The position numbers and the translations under genes are program-made. This document shows, piece by piece, positions 1 through 7,911 of a stretch of DNA of 28,375 nucleotides (position 1 is the first letter of the stretch; every line of letters starts with the position of its first letter). The stretch is from contig JBEVDW010000419.1 in assembly GCA_040513115.1 (NCBI GenBank), positions 1-28,375 on the forward strand, read 5' to 3'. The stretch comes from DATELY01 sp040513115 (lineage in GTDB: Bacteria > Pseudomonadota > Gammaproteobacteria > Steroidobacterales > Steroidobacteraceae). The notes under the pieces were generated by a model. It did no database searches, was not told the origin of the DNA, and saw nothing but the letters and a program-made list of their open reading frames with translations.

Positions 1-112
1 CGAGATATCGGGCGGAAAGCAAATCGCCCAAGTCCTCGATTCAGACAACCAGCGCACTTTGGCGGTTGACATCGACGGTGAGTTGTTGGATCTGCGGGTT
101 GTCGAACGCTAA
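1..112 (+). CDS. C-terminal fragment of an unidentified protein, cut by the window edge
   Basis: An open frame enters from the left edge and ends at the TAA at 110-112, giving 36 residues. The last residues read VDIDGELLDLRVVER, an alternating hydrophobic/charged pattern that could be a terminal beta hairpin. I do not recognise a family. The evidence is only an open frame on the same strand as the next genes. The rest of the gene lies outside the window, so the function cannot be called. Positions 113 to 280 hold no convincing gene. Confidence 0.35.
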   Translation, partial: EISGGKQIAQVLDSDNQRTLAVDIDGELLDLRVVER

Positions 113-280
113 GGACGCAAGCGAGTCAGTAGCTTGGGTCAGTGCCCAGTTAAGTACGTCCAACAGGCTCGAGAACACACGGACGCGACTCCCACACCCC
201 GCCCACAAGTACCCATGTGCTGGCCCAACCTACAAGCGTAAGCTCCGTCCGTCCTCGCACTCGCTGTCAGGGAGATTCGG

Positions 281-1672
281 ATGCGGCTACTCAAGCTGGG
301 TCCACGCCTGCTGCTGCTCGTGCTTGTGCTGAGCGGTTCGAGCTGTCCGCCGCGCAATGCCTCGCCGACGATCAGTGCGCTGTCGCCGAACTCAGGAACA
401 GGCGGGACGATCGTTCGTATCGAAGGCAACGATTTCGGCAGCGACCATCGCGTGCTGTTCGATGGCTACGAAGTAGCTTCGCAGGGTGCGGGCAGTCCAG
501 TCGTATTCACGGTGCCTTACTACGCAACGGCCGGTGGCCACACCGTCGTGCTCGAGACGGCCAATTCGTCCACGCCGGCGCAGACGTTCACGGTGACTAC
601 TCGGTTGCAGCCTCCCGATCCGGTCGCGCCGTTCATCGAAGGTGTGGAGGTTGGTTACTTCCACCTGGGGGCTTCGGCCGCGGGCAACGTGTTCGAGATC
701 GTGCTGCATGGCACGGGCTTCGACACCAACGACAAGGTGATTATCTGCGGCCGGCAGATTCCTGGGTATCTGCCGGGTGTGCCGACTAGTGCACTGATCG
801 GCGCCATCAGCGCGGCGGCGACACTGCCCGGATATCCGGTCGCGGAGTACGGACGCTCGCTGGTTGCATTCGTCGACAAGAATCAATTTCCGGGTATCGA
901 TCGTGGCAGTCCGTGTACGGCACAGGTGGAGCGCGGCGGTACGGCGCAGACCGTGTCGAATATCGTCTCGTTCACCATCCCCGCGCGTCATGTGCTGGTT
1001 GAGATCGATCGTCTCGACGACACGAGCGTCGGCTGGCAGCCGAACGTTTTGTTCCGTGACGGACGGATCGACACGCCGCGCCGAACTTATACGCCTGCGG
1101 GCCTGCTGCTCGATCTGCGTGAGGATGACACCGTAGCCGATCCGCGCGCCGGGACGACGCGTGCCGGCAGCGCTTTCTCGGATGCCGAGATGGTTGATTT
1201 CTTCACCACGGCGCAGGACATGGAAGCGCAGATATTGGGCGGCGAATGGTTCTTTCACGTGGCACTGCTGACGACACGCGATGAGCCGGCAAGCGCGTGT
1301 TGCACGTTGGGAATCATGTTCCGCACCGCCGATCGCCGCGGTATGGCGGTTTTCACCGGCACCGTATCCGGCCAAGTGCAGTACCTGCGTACCTGGCTGC
1401 ACGAGATGGGACACGGTTTCAATCTCAGTCACTGCGAAGGCGAGGCCGTGATCAATCGCAATTCGGCCGGCATGCCCATCACCTGCTCTTACTCCACACT
1501 CGGAACCACGCTGATGAACCAAACGTGTGCTCTCGACACGGCATTCACATATCAGTTTGCAGCGAACGCGGTCACGCACCTGACGACGCATCCGGAGAAC
1601 GAAGTGCGACCGGGCGTAGGACAGATGGCGTTCAACTCAGCGTCGCGACTCGAAGGCGCATGCGATCACTAG
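281..1672 (+). CDS. Secreted IPT/TIG-domain protein with a metzincin-type zinc protease motif
   Basis: This 463-residue protein starts at an ATG preceded by AGGGAG six bases upstream. Residues 1-22 form a signal peptide with a long leucine-rich core ending at Cys22. The GSSC sequence is a poor lipobox, so lipidation is possible but unsure. Residues about 27-107 and 115-233 look like two IPT/TIG immunoglobulin-like domains, the first with the typical 'P.SG..GG..V.I.G..FG' pattern. The C-terminal third carries HEMGHGFNLSH (His374, Glu375, His378, His384), the HExxHxxGxxH-like zinc site of metzincins, and Met412 in TLMNQ is a candidate Met-turn. Several paired cysteines fit an exported protein. 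Likely role: a cell-surface or periplasmic metalloprotease. The substrate is unknown. The next gene starts 12 bases later on the same strand, so the two are probably co-transcribed. Confidence 0.8.
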   Translation: MRLLKLGPRLLLLVLVLSGSSCPPRNASPTISALSPNSGTGGTIVRIEGNDFGSDHRVLFDGYEVASQGAGSPVVFTVPYYATAGGHTVVLETANSSTPAQTFTVTTRLQPPDPVAPFIEGVEVGYFHLGASAAGNVFEIVLHGTGFDTNDKVIICGRQIPGYLPGVPTSALIGAISAAATLPGYPVAEYGRSLVAFVDKNQFPGIDRGSPCTAQVERGGTAQTVSNIVSFTIPARHVLVEIDRLDDTSVGWQPNVLFRDGRIDTPRRTYTPAGLLLDLREDDTVADPRAGTTRAGSAFSDAEMVDFFTTAQDMEAQILGGEWFFHVALLTTRDEPASACCTLGIMFRTADRRGMAVFTGTVSGQVQYLRTWLHEMGHGFNLSHCEGEAVINRNSAGMPITCSYSTLGTTLMNQTCALDTAFTYQFAANAVTHLTTHPENEVRPGVGQMAFNSASRLEGACDH

Positions 1673-1683
1673 CGGGATCCCCC

Positions 1684-2601
1684 ATGAGCGTACAAGCACC
1701 ATTCCGCCTTCTGAGTTGCGCATTGCTGTCGCTGCTCTATTCAACTCAGAGTATCGCGCAGCCTGCGGATCTCGCGTTGAAGTTCGATCGGCCACAACTC
1801 GCACAGGGGGAGCCGGTCGTCGCGCTCGTGAGCGTCCAGAACCGCAGTACTGCGCCGATTGAAATACCGCATCTTTTCGATCCGACCTACGGGACGTATC
1901 AGTACTGGGTCCGCTCGCCGGATGGCAGGTTGCGGCACTTCGACCCGGGTTGGATCGCCGAGCTGGATCGCGCACAGGCCACAGCCGTGAATCCCGGCAG
2001 CTCCATCAGCGGGTTCGCACGGCTCTTTCACGCGAGCAACGGCACGCCGTTCCGTGAGCCGGGTGCGTACAAGGTGTCCGTGAGCTCGGGCAACTTGAAG
2101 TCAGCGGAAGTAAGCTTGTCCATCAAAGCGCCCGCGACCGCGCATGAACGCGAGGCTGCCGAACTGCTGATGGATCCGGACGTGACGCTTTTCCTGTTGG
2201 CTCAGGGTGGCGAGACGCTGAAGAACGCCCGCCCCAATCTCGAAAAAATCACCAGCACCTATGCAGACACGGCTCTGGCGCCGTACGCGAGTTACGCGCT
2301 GGGCGTGTATTTCTCAAAGGACTCCCGCGATTTCGTTCACAAGAACGTTCGGCCTGCAGACTTGCCGCAGTCGCAGACGCTGCTGGAGCCCGTCACACGC
2401 GCGCCGGTCTCGCCGTACTTCCGCTTCAACGCCTATCAAAAACTGGTCGACGTCGCTCTGGCGCGTGGCGATAAGGCGAGGGCGGATGCCTATTTGCGCG
2501 AGTTGCAAACGAAGTCGGCCAAGGATCCCGAAGCTGCGCGTGTGATTCAAGACATGTCGCGGGCGATCCAGGCTGCGCCATCGGCGGGAGCGGCGAGATG
2601 A
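1684..2601 (+). CDS. Exported protein with Ig-like N-terminal half and helical C-terminal half
   Basis: The open frame extends upstream through the previous gene. The ATG at 1684 is preferred because it opens a clean signal peptide (hydrophobic core SCALLSLLY, likely cleavage after SIA, before QPAD). An in-frame ATG at 1660 would overlap the previous gene and add eight residues. The product is 305 residues. About residues 27-130 are beta-rich ('LALKFDRPQLAQGEPV', 'SVQNRSTAPIEI'), resembling a domain that describes load-bearing or adhesive Ig folds. Residues 150-295 are helical and TPR-like (ALGVYFSKD, KARADAYLRELQ). No catalytic motif is visible. Its position directly behind the metzincin-like gene suggests a shared extracytoplasmic function. 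I do not recognise a named family. Confidence 0.75.
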   Translation: MSVQAPFRLLSCALLSLLYSTQSIAQPADLALKFDRPQLAQGEPVVALVSVQNRSTAPIEIPHLFDPTYGTYQYWVRSPDGRLRHFDPGWIAELDRAQATAVNPGSSISGFARLFHASNGTPFREPGAYKVSVSSGNLKSAEVSLSIKAPATAHEREAAELLMDPDVTLFLLAQGGETLKNARPNLEKITSTYADTALAPYASYALGVYFSKDSRDFVHKNVRPADLPQSQTLLEPVTRAPVSPYFRFNAYQKLVDVALARGDKARADAYLRELQTKSAKDPEAARVIQDMSRAIQAAPSAGAAR

Positions 2602-2618
2602 TCCTCGTGCTTCTCACG

Positions 2619-3449
2619 TCAACCGTAAGCTCGAATGAAGAATCGAAGCGTCATCGCCGCCGCTAGCAGGACCGTCGCAGATCTGACGAGATCAGGCGGA
2701 AGCTTCTTCCCAACGGCTGCTCCACCGTACCCTCCGACCATAGCTCCGGCGCCGAGCAGCAGGGTTTCGGGCCAACGCACGGCGCCTGCGATCACGAAGC
2801 AGAGTACGGCAACGGTGTTGGCGGCGCTGACCAGCAATGTGCGAGGGGCGCTGAGTGCCTTGAGGTTCGCTTCTTCGAGCAGGCTCCACGCCGCCACCAT
2901 CATGAGTCCAACGGCGCCGCCGAAGTAGCCGCCATACATCCCGAGCAGGAACTGGATCAGCAGGACAGTGCCGATGCCGGCGCGGAATCGCTCGCGGATG
3001 GCCGGCCCGAGGCGCGGGCCGAAGGCGAGCGCAAGGGTCGCTACGAACAATAGCCAAGGCAGCACGCGATCGAACATCGATGTCGGGGTCACGAGCAACA
3101 GCACGGCGCCGATGAAACCGCCGACCAATGTCGCGATGAGGGTGGGGCGGAGGGGCACGCCACACACCTGGCTCAAGCCGCCGCGATAGACCCACGCACT
3201 GGCGATGCCGCCGGGATAAAGCGCGATCGTGCTCGACGCATTGGCAACAACCGAAGGCAGGCCGGCGCCGATCAGAGCCGGCAGGCTGACGAAGCTACCG
3301 CCTCCCGCCATGGCGTTCATGGCGCCTGCAGCAAGGCCTGCTGCCAGGAGCAGAGCCAGTCGACCACAGCTTAGGCTGTCCGGTGAGCAGCCACGCCTGC
3401 GAGCGCGACAAGTCGAAGTGTATGCAACACAGTCACAACGGCTTCCCAA
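2619..3449 (-). CDS. TSUP (TauE/SafE) family membrane permease
   Basis: The protein is strongly hydrophobic with about eight predicted helices, and it carries the N-terminal TSUP signature AGAMNAMAGGGSFVSLPAL followed by ALYPGGIAS. The family moves sulfite, sulfonates or other organic anions across the inner membrane. The C-terminal repeat 'FLLGMYGGYFGGAVGLMM' is the second half of the internal duplication typical of TSUP proteins. The start is unclear: the only in-frame start that keeps the first membrane helix is a TTG at 3449, which adds an unusual Arg/Cys-rich leader of about 28 residues. The next ATG would cut into helix 1. The gene diverges from the TPR-like gene at 3630 and converges with the gene ending at 2601. 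Confidence 0.85.
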   Translation of the reverse strand: MGSRCDCVAYTSTCRARRRGCSPDSLSCGRLALLLAAGLAAGAMNAMAGGGSFVSLPALIGAGLPSVVANASSTIALYPGGIASAWVYRGGLSQVCGVPLRPTLIATLVGGFIGAVLLLVTPTSMFDRVLPWLLFVATLALAFGPRLGPAIRERFRAGIGTVLLIQFLLGMYGGYFGGAVGLMMVAAWSLLEEANLKALSAPRTLLVSAANTVAVLCFVIAGAVRWPETLLLGAGAMVGGYGGAAVGKKLPPDLVRSATVLLAAAMTLRFFIRAYG

Positions 3450-3629
3450 TTCCTGTCGGGGGGTGAGTCACCACACGCCGATATTAACGAGTGATCGGGC
3501 CAAGAGGGATTCTCTCGCTCGGCGAGTGCATAACCCAGGACAGCGGATCGAGCCCCATCGGAAATCGGCCAATAGACGCGAAGCGGCAGTCGGCGTACGA
3601 ATAGCTTGATTCCATGGGAGGGAACTGGC

Positions 3630-5243
3630 GTGATCACCATCCACACAGCCGCCACAAGTGTCTGCGCAGCACTAGTGCTCAGTGCAACACCGGCGTTCGG
3701 CCAAGAGCACGAAGAACATCCGCATGCGGCGCTTGGCACGGTGAATTTCCCGATCTCGTGCACACCGGAGGCTCAGCGGCGCTTCAATGTCGCCGCGGCG
3801 GCGCTGTACTCCTTTTATTGGGAAGCGATTGACGCTGCACTCGCGGCTGTGCTCGAAGCCGATCCGAGCTGCGCCATGGTGTACTGGGCCAAGGCGGTCG
3901 CGCGTTTGGAGAATCCGCTTGGCGCGCCGCCGACGCCGGTCTTGGAGAAGGAGGGTGTTGCGGCCGTGGAGAAGGCGAAGCAGCTCGGTGGCAAGACGCA
4001 GCGCGAGCGCGACTATATTGCCGCAGTCGATGTCGTCTACCGGGACTACGCAACGGTCCCGTTCCAGACCCGCGCCGCCGCGTATGAGAAGGCGCTCGAA
4101 CAGCTTTACCGGAAGTATCCCCAAGATTCAGAGGCAGCGGTTCTCTATGCCTACTGGCTACAAGTCACGGCGGATCGAAACGATCAGACGTTCGCGCAAC
4201 AGCTCAAGAGCGGGAGGATTCTCGAAAAAGTGTTTGCCGCACAACCGGAGCATCCGGGTGCCATTCACTTTCTGATCCACGCGTACGATTTCACGGCGAT
4301 CGCCGATCGAGGACTGGAAGCAGCGCGTCAATATGCGTTGATCGCCCCCGATTCGCCCCATGCGCAGCACATGCCGTCGCACATTTTTTCGCGACGGGGA
4401 CAATGGGAAGAGTCAATTCAAAGCAACATCCGTTCGCGCGCCTCATCGAAGCAGGATCGCGATGCGTATCACGCTCTCGACTATCTCGCTTATGCCTCTC
4501 TGCAACTCGGCCGTGACGCAGAAGCGAAACGTTGGGTGGAGTTCGTCTATACCGCGCCCAAGCCGAACGAGGAAACTCGACAGATTGCCTATGCGTGCGC
4601 GTCGATCCCGGCGCGATACGCCCTTGAACGAGGCGATTGGGCTGAAGCGGCGAAGCTGGAGCTCCATCCAACACGATCCAACTTTGGCTGGACGCCGTTC
4701 CCTGAAGGCGAGGCCGTGAATGCCTACGCGCGCGGACTCGGCGCGGCGAGAAGCGGCGATGCGGAGGCTGCAAAAAAGGAGATCGGCCGGCTGACGCAAC
4801 TGCGCAAGTCTATGGTCGCCCAGAAGAAGGACTACTGGGTCGATCAAACGGACATTCAGATCGACGCGATCTCGGCATGGATTGCCAACGCGGAAAAGCG
4901 CCATGTCGACGCAATGCAGTTGACGCGTGCTGCGGCCGATCACGAGGACGGCACAGAGAAACACATCATGATGCCCGGGCGAATCATCCCGGTCAGAGAG
5001 ATGCTCGGTGAACTGCTCCTCGCGCTCGATCGTCCGGCTGATGCGCTGGCCGCATTCGAGGCTTCGCAGCGGACAGATCCGAAGCGCTTTCGCAGCTTTT
5101 TCGGTGCGGCATACGCCGCAGAGCTCGCTGGAGATCGCACGAAAGCCCGAGCGTTCTACGCTCAGTTGGTGCAGCAGGTCGAAGGTGACGGTTCTGATCG
5201 CGTTGAAGTGCGGAAGGCCAAGGCATTCTTGAGGGAGCACTGA
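3630..5243 (+). CDS. Exported tetratricopeptide-like repeat protein
   Basis: The best start is the GTG at 3630: GGGAGGGA lies six bases upstream and the first 24 residues form a signal peptide with cleavage likely after TPAFG, before QEHEEH. A TTG at 3606 would add eight residues before that signal. The mature protein (about 513 residues) is almost all helical hairpins with TPR-like spacing, for example 'ALYSFYWEAIDAALAAVLEADP', 'YASLQLGRDAEAKRWVEF' and 'ALDRPADALAAFEAS'. The segment 'HFLIHAYD' followed by 'ALIAPDSPHAQHMPSHIF' resembles conserved motifs of a widespread bacterial family of exported TPR proteins with no known enzyme activity. A His-rich stretch follows the cleavage site. Function is unknown; scaffolding or binding in the periplasm is the likely role. 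Confidence 0.85.
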   Translation: MITIHTAATSVCAALVLSATPAFGQEHEEHPHAALGTVNFPISCTPEAQRRFNVAAAALYSFYWEAIDAALAAVLEADPSCAMVYWAKAVARLENPLGAPPTPVLEKEGVAAVEKAKQLGGKTQRERDYIAAVDVVYRDYATVPFQTRAAAYEKALEQLYRKYPQDSEAAVLYAYWLQVTADRNDQTFAQQLKSGRILEKVFAAQPEHPGAIHFLIHAYDFTAIADRGLEAARQYALIAPDSPHAQHMPSHIFSRRGQWEESIQSNIRSRASSKQDRDAYHALDYLAYASLQLGRDAEAKRWVEFVYTAPKPNEETRQIAYACASIPARYALERGDWAEAAKLELHPTRSNFGWTPFPEGEAVNAYARGLGAARSGDAEAAKKEIGRLTQLRKSMVAQKKDYWVDQTDIQIDAISAWIANAEKRHVDAMQLTRAAADHEDGTEKHIMMPGRIIPVREMLGELLLALDRPADALAAFEASQRTDPKRFRSFFGAAYAAELAGDRTKARAFYAQLVQQVEGDGSDRVEVRKAKAFLREH

Positions 5244-5526
5244 GTCAAGGTTGTCGCGTGCTCAGCGTCGTTCAGGTCAATGGTTGCGTAACTGCGGCCG
5301 CCTTCGAAATAGAACTGCCGCGTCTGCGGTCTAGAGGTACACAAGATCAATATCTCAGCGGAGCCACTCGCATGCGCCCGGTACGACATCACGTGCGAAC
5401 GATCGCGCGCTCATCGGTTGCTTCTTGAGATCGACGAGTCAACGCAGGCTCAAGATTGGCGTTGTATCGAGGACGACGCAAAGCGCCGACCTGAACAGAT
5501 GTCGGTAACTGCTGAGTAACCGTTGG

Positions 5527-6117
5527 ATGAAACTAACAATGTCCTTGGCGTTCTCCATCATCACACGAGCCGCGGCGCGCGACGTCCCTCGATTACTCGA
5601 AGTGTGGGAGTCTTCGGTGCGCGCAACGCACACCTTCTTGTGTGAAGGTGCGATCGAGTCGCTCATTGCTCACGTCAAGTCTGAGTTGGCGAACCTGAGC
5701 CCGATCCATTGCTTACGAAGTCGAACGGGTGAGGTCTACGCCTTCCTGGGTGTGGGAGGTCCAAAGATCGAAATGTTGTTCGTCCACGCTGATCATCAAG
5801 GCTTTGGAGCCGGCCGATTGCTCACTGAGTTTGCGATCAAGGTATTGCGTGCGGATTCGGTGGATGTGAGCGAGCACAATGAGTCCGCGGTCGGCTTCTA
5901 CCGTTACCTGGGATTTCATCGCATCGGCCGGTCGCTGCATGACTCACGCGGCAATCCCTTCCCGGTTCTGCATATGGCGTTGCCGGCCTCGTACCCTGCA
6001 CAGGTTGCATCGCTTGCGCCCCAAGTTGCGCGTGCGCGATCGGTCGCAGGCCGAGAAGGTTCGTCAGTGCTTAGAACCCAGGATGGCTCTTCAAAAATTC
6101 CACTTCCTCCGCCGTAG
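5527..6117 (+). CDS. GNAT family N-acetyltransferase, YjaB-like
   Basis: Residues about 8-155 match the GNAT fold. They begin with the YjaB-type opening 'RAAARDVPRLLEVWESSVRATH', contain the acetyl-CoA pyrophosphate loop HQGFGAGRLL (pattern Q-x-x-G-x-G/A), and end with the 'NESAVGFYRYLGF' helix-strand unit. The enzyme should transfer acetyl from acetyl-CoA to an amine; the acceptor is unknown. The C-terminal 40 residues beyond the fold are Ala/Arg/Ser-rich and may be a late extension. An in-frame ATG at 5539 is an alternative start, and neither site has a strong ribosome binding site. The upstream gap (5244-5526) holds no convincing gene. Confidence 0.85.
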   Translation: MKLTMSLAFSIITRAAARDVPRLLEVWESSVRATHTFLCEGAIESLIAHVKSELANLSPIHCLRSRTGEVYAFLGVGGPKIEMLFVHADHQGFGAGRLLTEFAIKVLRADSVDVSEHNESAVGFYRYLGFHRIGRSLHDSRGNPFPVLHMALPASYPAQVASLAPQVARARSVAGREGSSVLRTQDGSSKIPLPPP

Positions 6118-6613
6118 ACTCTCTCCCCAGCACCGCATTCCGATGCGGAAACCTGCCGAACCGATCGATCACACGTTTGTGCTCGCGCGCATACTCTGCT
6201 GGCTCGTCGAGGCCAAGCTGATCGAACAACTCGACTGACTGCTTCTGCAGTTCCAGATCTTCCGCATGCTGGTAAGGCAGGTACAGGAACATTCTCTGTT
6301 GCGGTGTCAGGTGCCGATCGAACTTGCGCTCGATGGCGTCGCGGGCATGGGCAACCGCTTGTGAGTCTGTCAAGAATGCCTGCGGTGAATCACGGTAGAT
6401 GTTGCGGGGAAATTGATCGAGCACGATGACGCCAGCCAAGGACGCGTGGGGTGTGTCGAGCTCGCCGGCGCGGAAGTGGGTCACCCGCTCATGAAGCGCT
6501 GTGAAGCGTTCGAGGATCCGCGTATCCAGCTCGTGGTCTCGTTCGAACCACTGTTCCGGCCTGACTTCCACGAACCAGAAATGAAGGACTTCTTCGATCC
6601 AGTCTTGAGGCAT
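6071..6613 (-). CDS. DUF924 family protein
   Basis: From the ATG at 6613 this gives 180 residues, the usual length for the DUF924 family. Characteristic pieces are all present: 'VLHFWF' at the N-terminus, 'VLDQFPRNIYRD', 'YLPYQHAEDLELQ' and 'DRFGRFPHRNAVLGRES'. The family is related in fold to TPR-like helical proteins and is widely conserved in Proteobacteria, but it has no established biochemical role. The frame continues upstream to 7000, but that part overlaps the opposite-strand membrane protein gene and has no family match. The last 47 bases overlap the 3' end of the acetyltransferase gene on the other strand. Confidence 0.9.
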   Translation of the reverse strand: MPQDWIEEVLHFWFVEVRPEQWFERDHELDTRILERFTALHERVTHFRAGELDTPHASLAGVIVLDQFPRNIYRDSPQAFLTDSQAVAHARDAIERKFDRHLTPQQRMFLYLPYQHAEDLELQKQSVELFDQLGLDEPAEYAREHKRVIDRFGRFPHRNAVLGRESTAEEVEFLKSHPGF

Positions 6614-6711
6614 GTGTCGGGGCTCGGGTGTGATGGGCTCGGATAATGAGGCATGGTAGGTTGCGATGCGTTGTCGGCAACGGGCACCGGGCTGAGCAAT
6701 CGATCTCGAGC

Positions 6712-7236
6712 ATGAAAGACACACTGATCTACGACGCGGCAAGCATGTCGCGCACGCCCCTGCATGCCCTCGTCGTTGCGCTGATATTGATGGCATTGGC
6801 AATCGGTGTGTGGTTGTGGCGGCGCGCCCACGGCCAGCCGTTTGGCGGTCTTGCCATTTGGTTCGCAGGCGCGAGTTTGTTGCTCTTGCTCGTCGCCGGA
6901 CTGACCGAGTACGAGAAGCGAGGCATCGCCACCAAGGTGCCGCTGCAGGTGGAGGGGCCCGTCGAGGGAGTGTGGGAAAAGCGCACCTTGCGTAATCCAC
7001 GCAAGCAGGAATTCTGGGAATGGCAGGGTTTCCGCATTCGCGGCGTCGAGTTCGCCTACGTGCGCAATACGGATACGAACTATTTCAACAATGCTGGCGC
7101 ACACCGTATCGACCTAGTCGATGGCATGCGTCTGCGAGTGCACTATCTGGAGTCGCAGGAGGGTGACGCTGCTGAACGGCACATCGTGCGAGTCGAACGT
7201 CTCGTGTCGGGTTCGACTGTCAGTTCAAACCCGTGA
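6712..7236 (+). CDS. Small membrane protein with two N-terminal transmembrane helices
   Basis: The product is 174 residues from the ATG at 6712; a second in-frame ATG at 6745 would remove an 11-residue polar leader, and the ribosome binding site does not decide between them. Residues about 18-36 and 44-63 are hydrophobic helices separated by a short Arg-rich loop (WRRAHGQ). The remaining 105 residues are soluble and beta-rich ('KVPLQVEGPVEGVWEKR', 'RLRVHYLESQEGDAAERHIVRVERL'), resembling a small beta-barrel on one face of the membrane. I do not recognise a named family. It runs divergently from the DUF924 gene, and a hairpin follows its stop codon. Confidence 0.65.
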   Translation: MKDTLIYDAASMSRTPLHALVVALILMALAIGVWLWRRAHGQPFGGLAIWFAGASLLLLLVAGLTEYEKRGIATKVPLQVEGPVEGVWEKRTLRNPRKQEFWEWQGFRIRGVEFAYVRNTDTNYFNNAGAHRIDLVDGMRLRVHYLESQEGDAAERHIVRVERLVSGSTVSSNP

Positions 7237-7237
7237 A

Positions 7238-7266
7238 CCGGCTGGCGCTTGCGCATGCGCCACCGG
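7238..7266 (+). terminator. Hairpin directly after the membrane-protein stop codon
   Basis: CCGG (7238-7241) and TGGCGC (7243-7248) pair with GCGCCA (7257-7262) and CCGG (7263-7266), giving ten base pairs with one bulged C and an eight-base loop. It begins two bases after the TGA ending at 7236, a typical place for a transcript end. There is no T-run after it, so it is a weak intrinsic terminator at best and may instead be a stabilising 3' hairpin. Confidence 0.4.
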
Positions 7267-7306
7267 GCGCGAACGGCTTGGCCGCAGAATCGCCTCCTGT
7301 CCCCTC

Positions 7307-7318
7307 GATTCATGAATC
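7307..7318. promoter_or_regulatory. Perfect 12-bp palindrome upstream of the cupin gene
   Basis: GATTCATGAATC is its own reverse complement. It lies about 110 bases before the ATG of the cupin gene, in an intergenic stretch with no other feature. A symmetric site in this place could bind a dimeric repressor or activator for the cupin-dehydrogenase genes. A LysR gene follows this set, but the site does not match a clear T-N11-A LysR box. Chance occurrence is possible. Confidence 0.3.
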
Positions 7319-7428
7319 CTGCTCATCGCCTCTAGCGAATTCCGACCTCTAATGGAAGCCGCTCCCAACAGGTAACTTTCCCGTGCGTGAGCAGTTACTC
7401 AAACACCGCAGCTTGCTGAGGAAGTCAC

Positions 7429-7851
7429 ATGGAGTATCGGCCCAATGGCACACAGCCCTCCCGCAAGGGGCCGTCCGAGTATTTCACGGGCACTGTAAGA
7501 ATAGATCCGCTGTTCGAGGCGCCGGCACCCGCCCGGGTGCTGGCCGTCAGCGTCACATTCGAGCCGGGGGCTCGCACCGCGTGGCACACCCATCCGCTGG
7601 GACAGATATTGATCGTGACCTCGGGCTGCGGTCTCACTCAATGCCAGGATGGTTCGATCAAAGAGATTCGGCCGGGCGATGTGATCTGGTGTACGCCCGG
7701 TGAAAGGCATTGGCATGGTGCAGGCCCGGCGACGTCGATGACGCACATCGCGATCGTCGAGGCGCTCGATGGCAAGATGGTGAATTGGATGGAGAAGGTT
7801 ACGGACGACGAGTATCGGCACGCCGCACGGTGGGTGAAGGACCAGGCCTAG
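7429..7851 (+). CDS. Single-domain cupin protein
   Basis: This is a 140-residue one-domain cupin. Motif 1 reads 'WHTHPLGQILIVTSGCG' with His53, His55 and Gln59 (Gln where many cupins have Glu). Motif 2 reads 'RPGDVIWCTPGERHWHGA' with His94 and His96. These residues would hold a divalent metal. Small cupins of this HTHPLGQ type are common beside aldo/keto reductases, zinc dehydrogenases and LysR regulators in Proteobacteria. Some relatives act as lyases or dioxygenases, so no specific reaction can be assigned. The ATG has a good ribosome binding site (GAGGAAG). The alcohol dehydrogenase gene starts 60 bases downstream on the same strand. Confidence 0.85.
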   Translation: MEYRPNGTQPSRKGPSEYFTGTVRIDPLFEAPAPARVLAVSVTFEPGARTAWHTHPLGQILIVTSGCGLTQCQDGSIKEIRPGDVIWCTPGERHWHGAGPATSMTHIAIVEALDGKMVNWMEKVTDDEYRHAARWVKDQA

Positions 7852-7911
7852 GGCATCGATCGCAGCGGACTTGACTGCACATTGATGAATACACGAAGAG
7901 GAGCATGAAAC

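Noticed and set aside
392..1591. A 399-codon open frame on the minus strand opposite the metzincin-like gene
   Set aside because: It is an antisense shadow of a GC-rich gene: no motif, Arg/His-rich composition, and the plus-strand frame has a signal peptide and a zinc site.
5244..5526. Gap between the TPR-like and YjaB-like genes searched for a small gene or RNA
   Set aside because: Only short frames without support on either strand, no tRNA-like fold and no strong inverted repeat.
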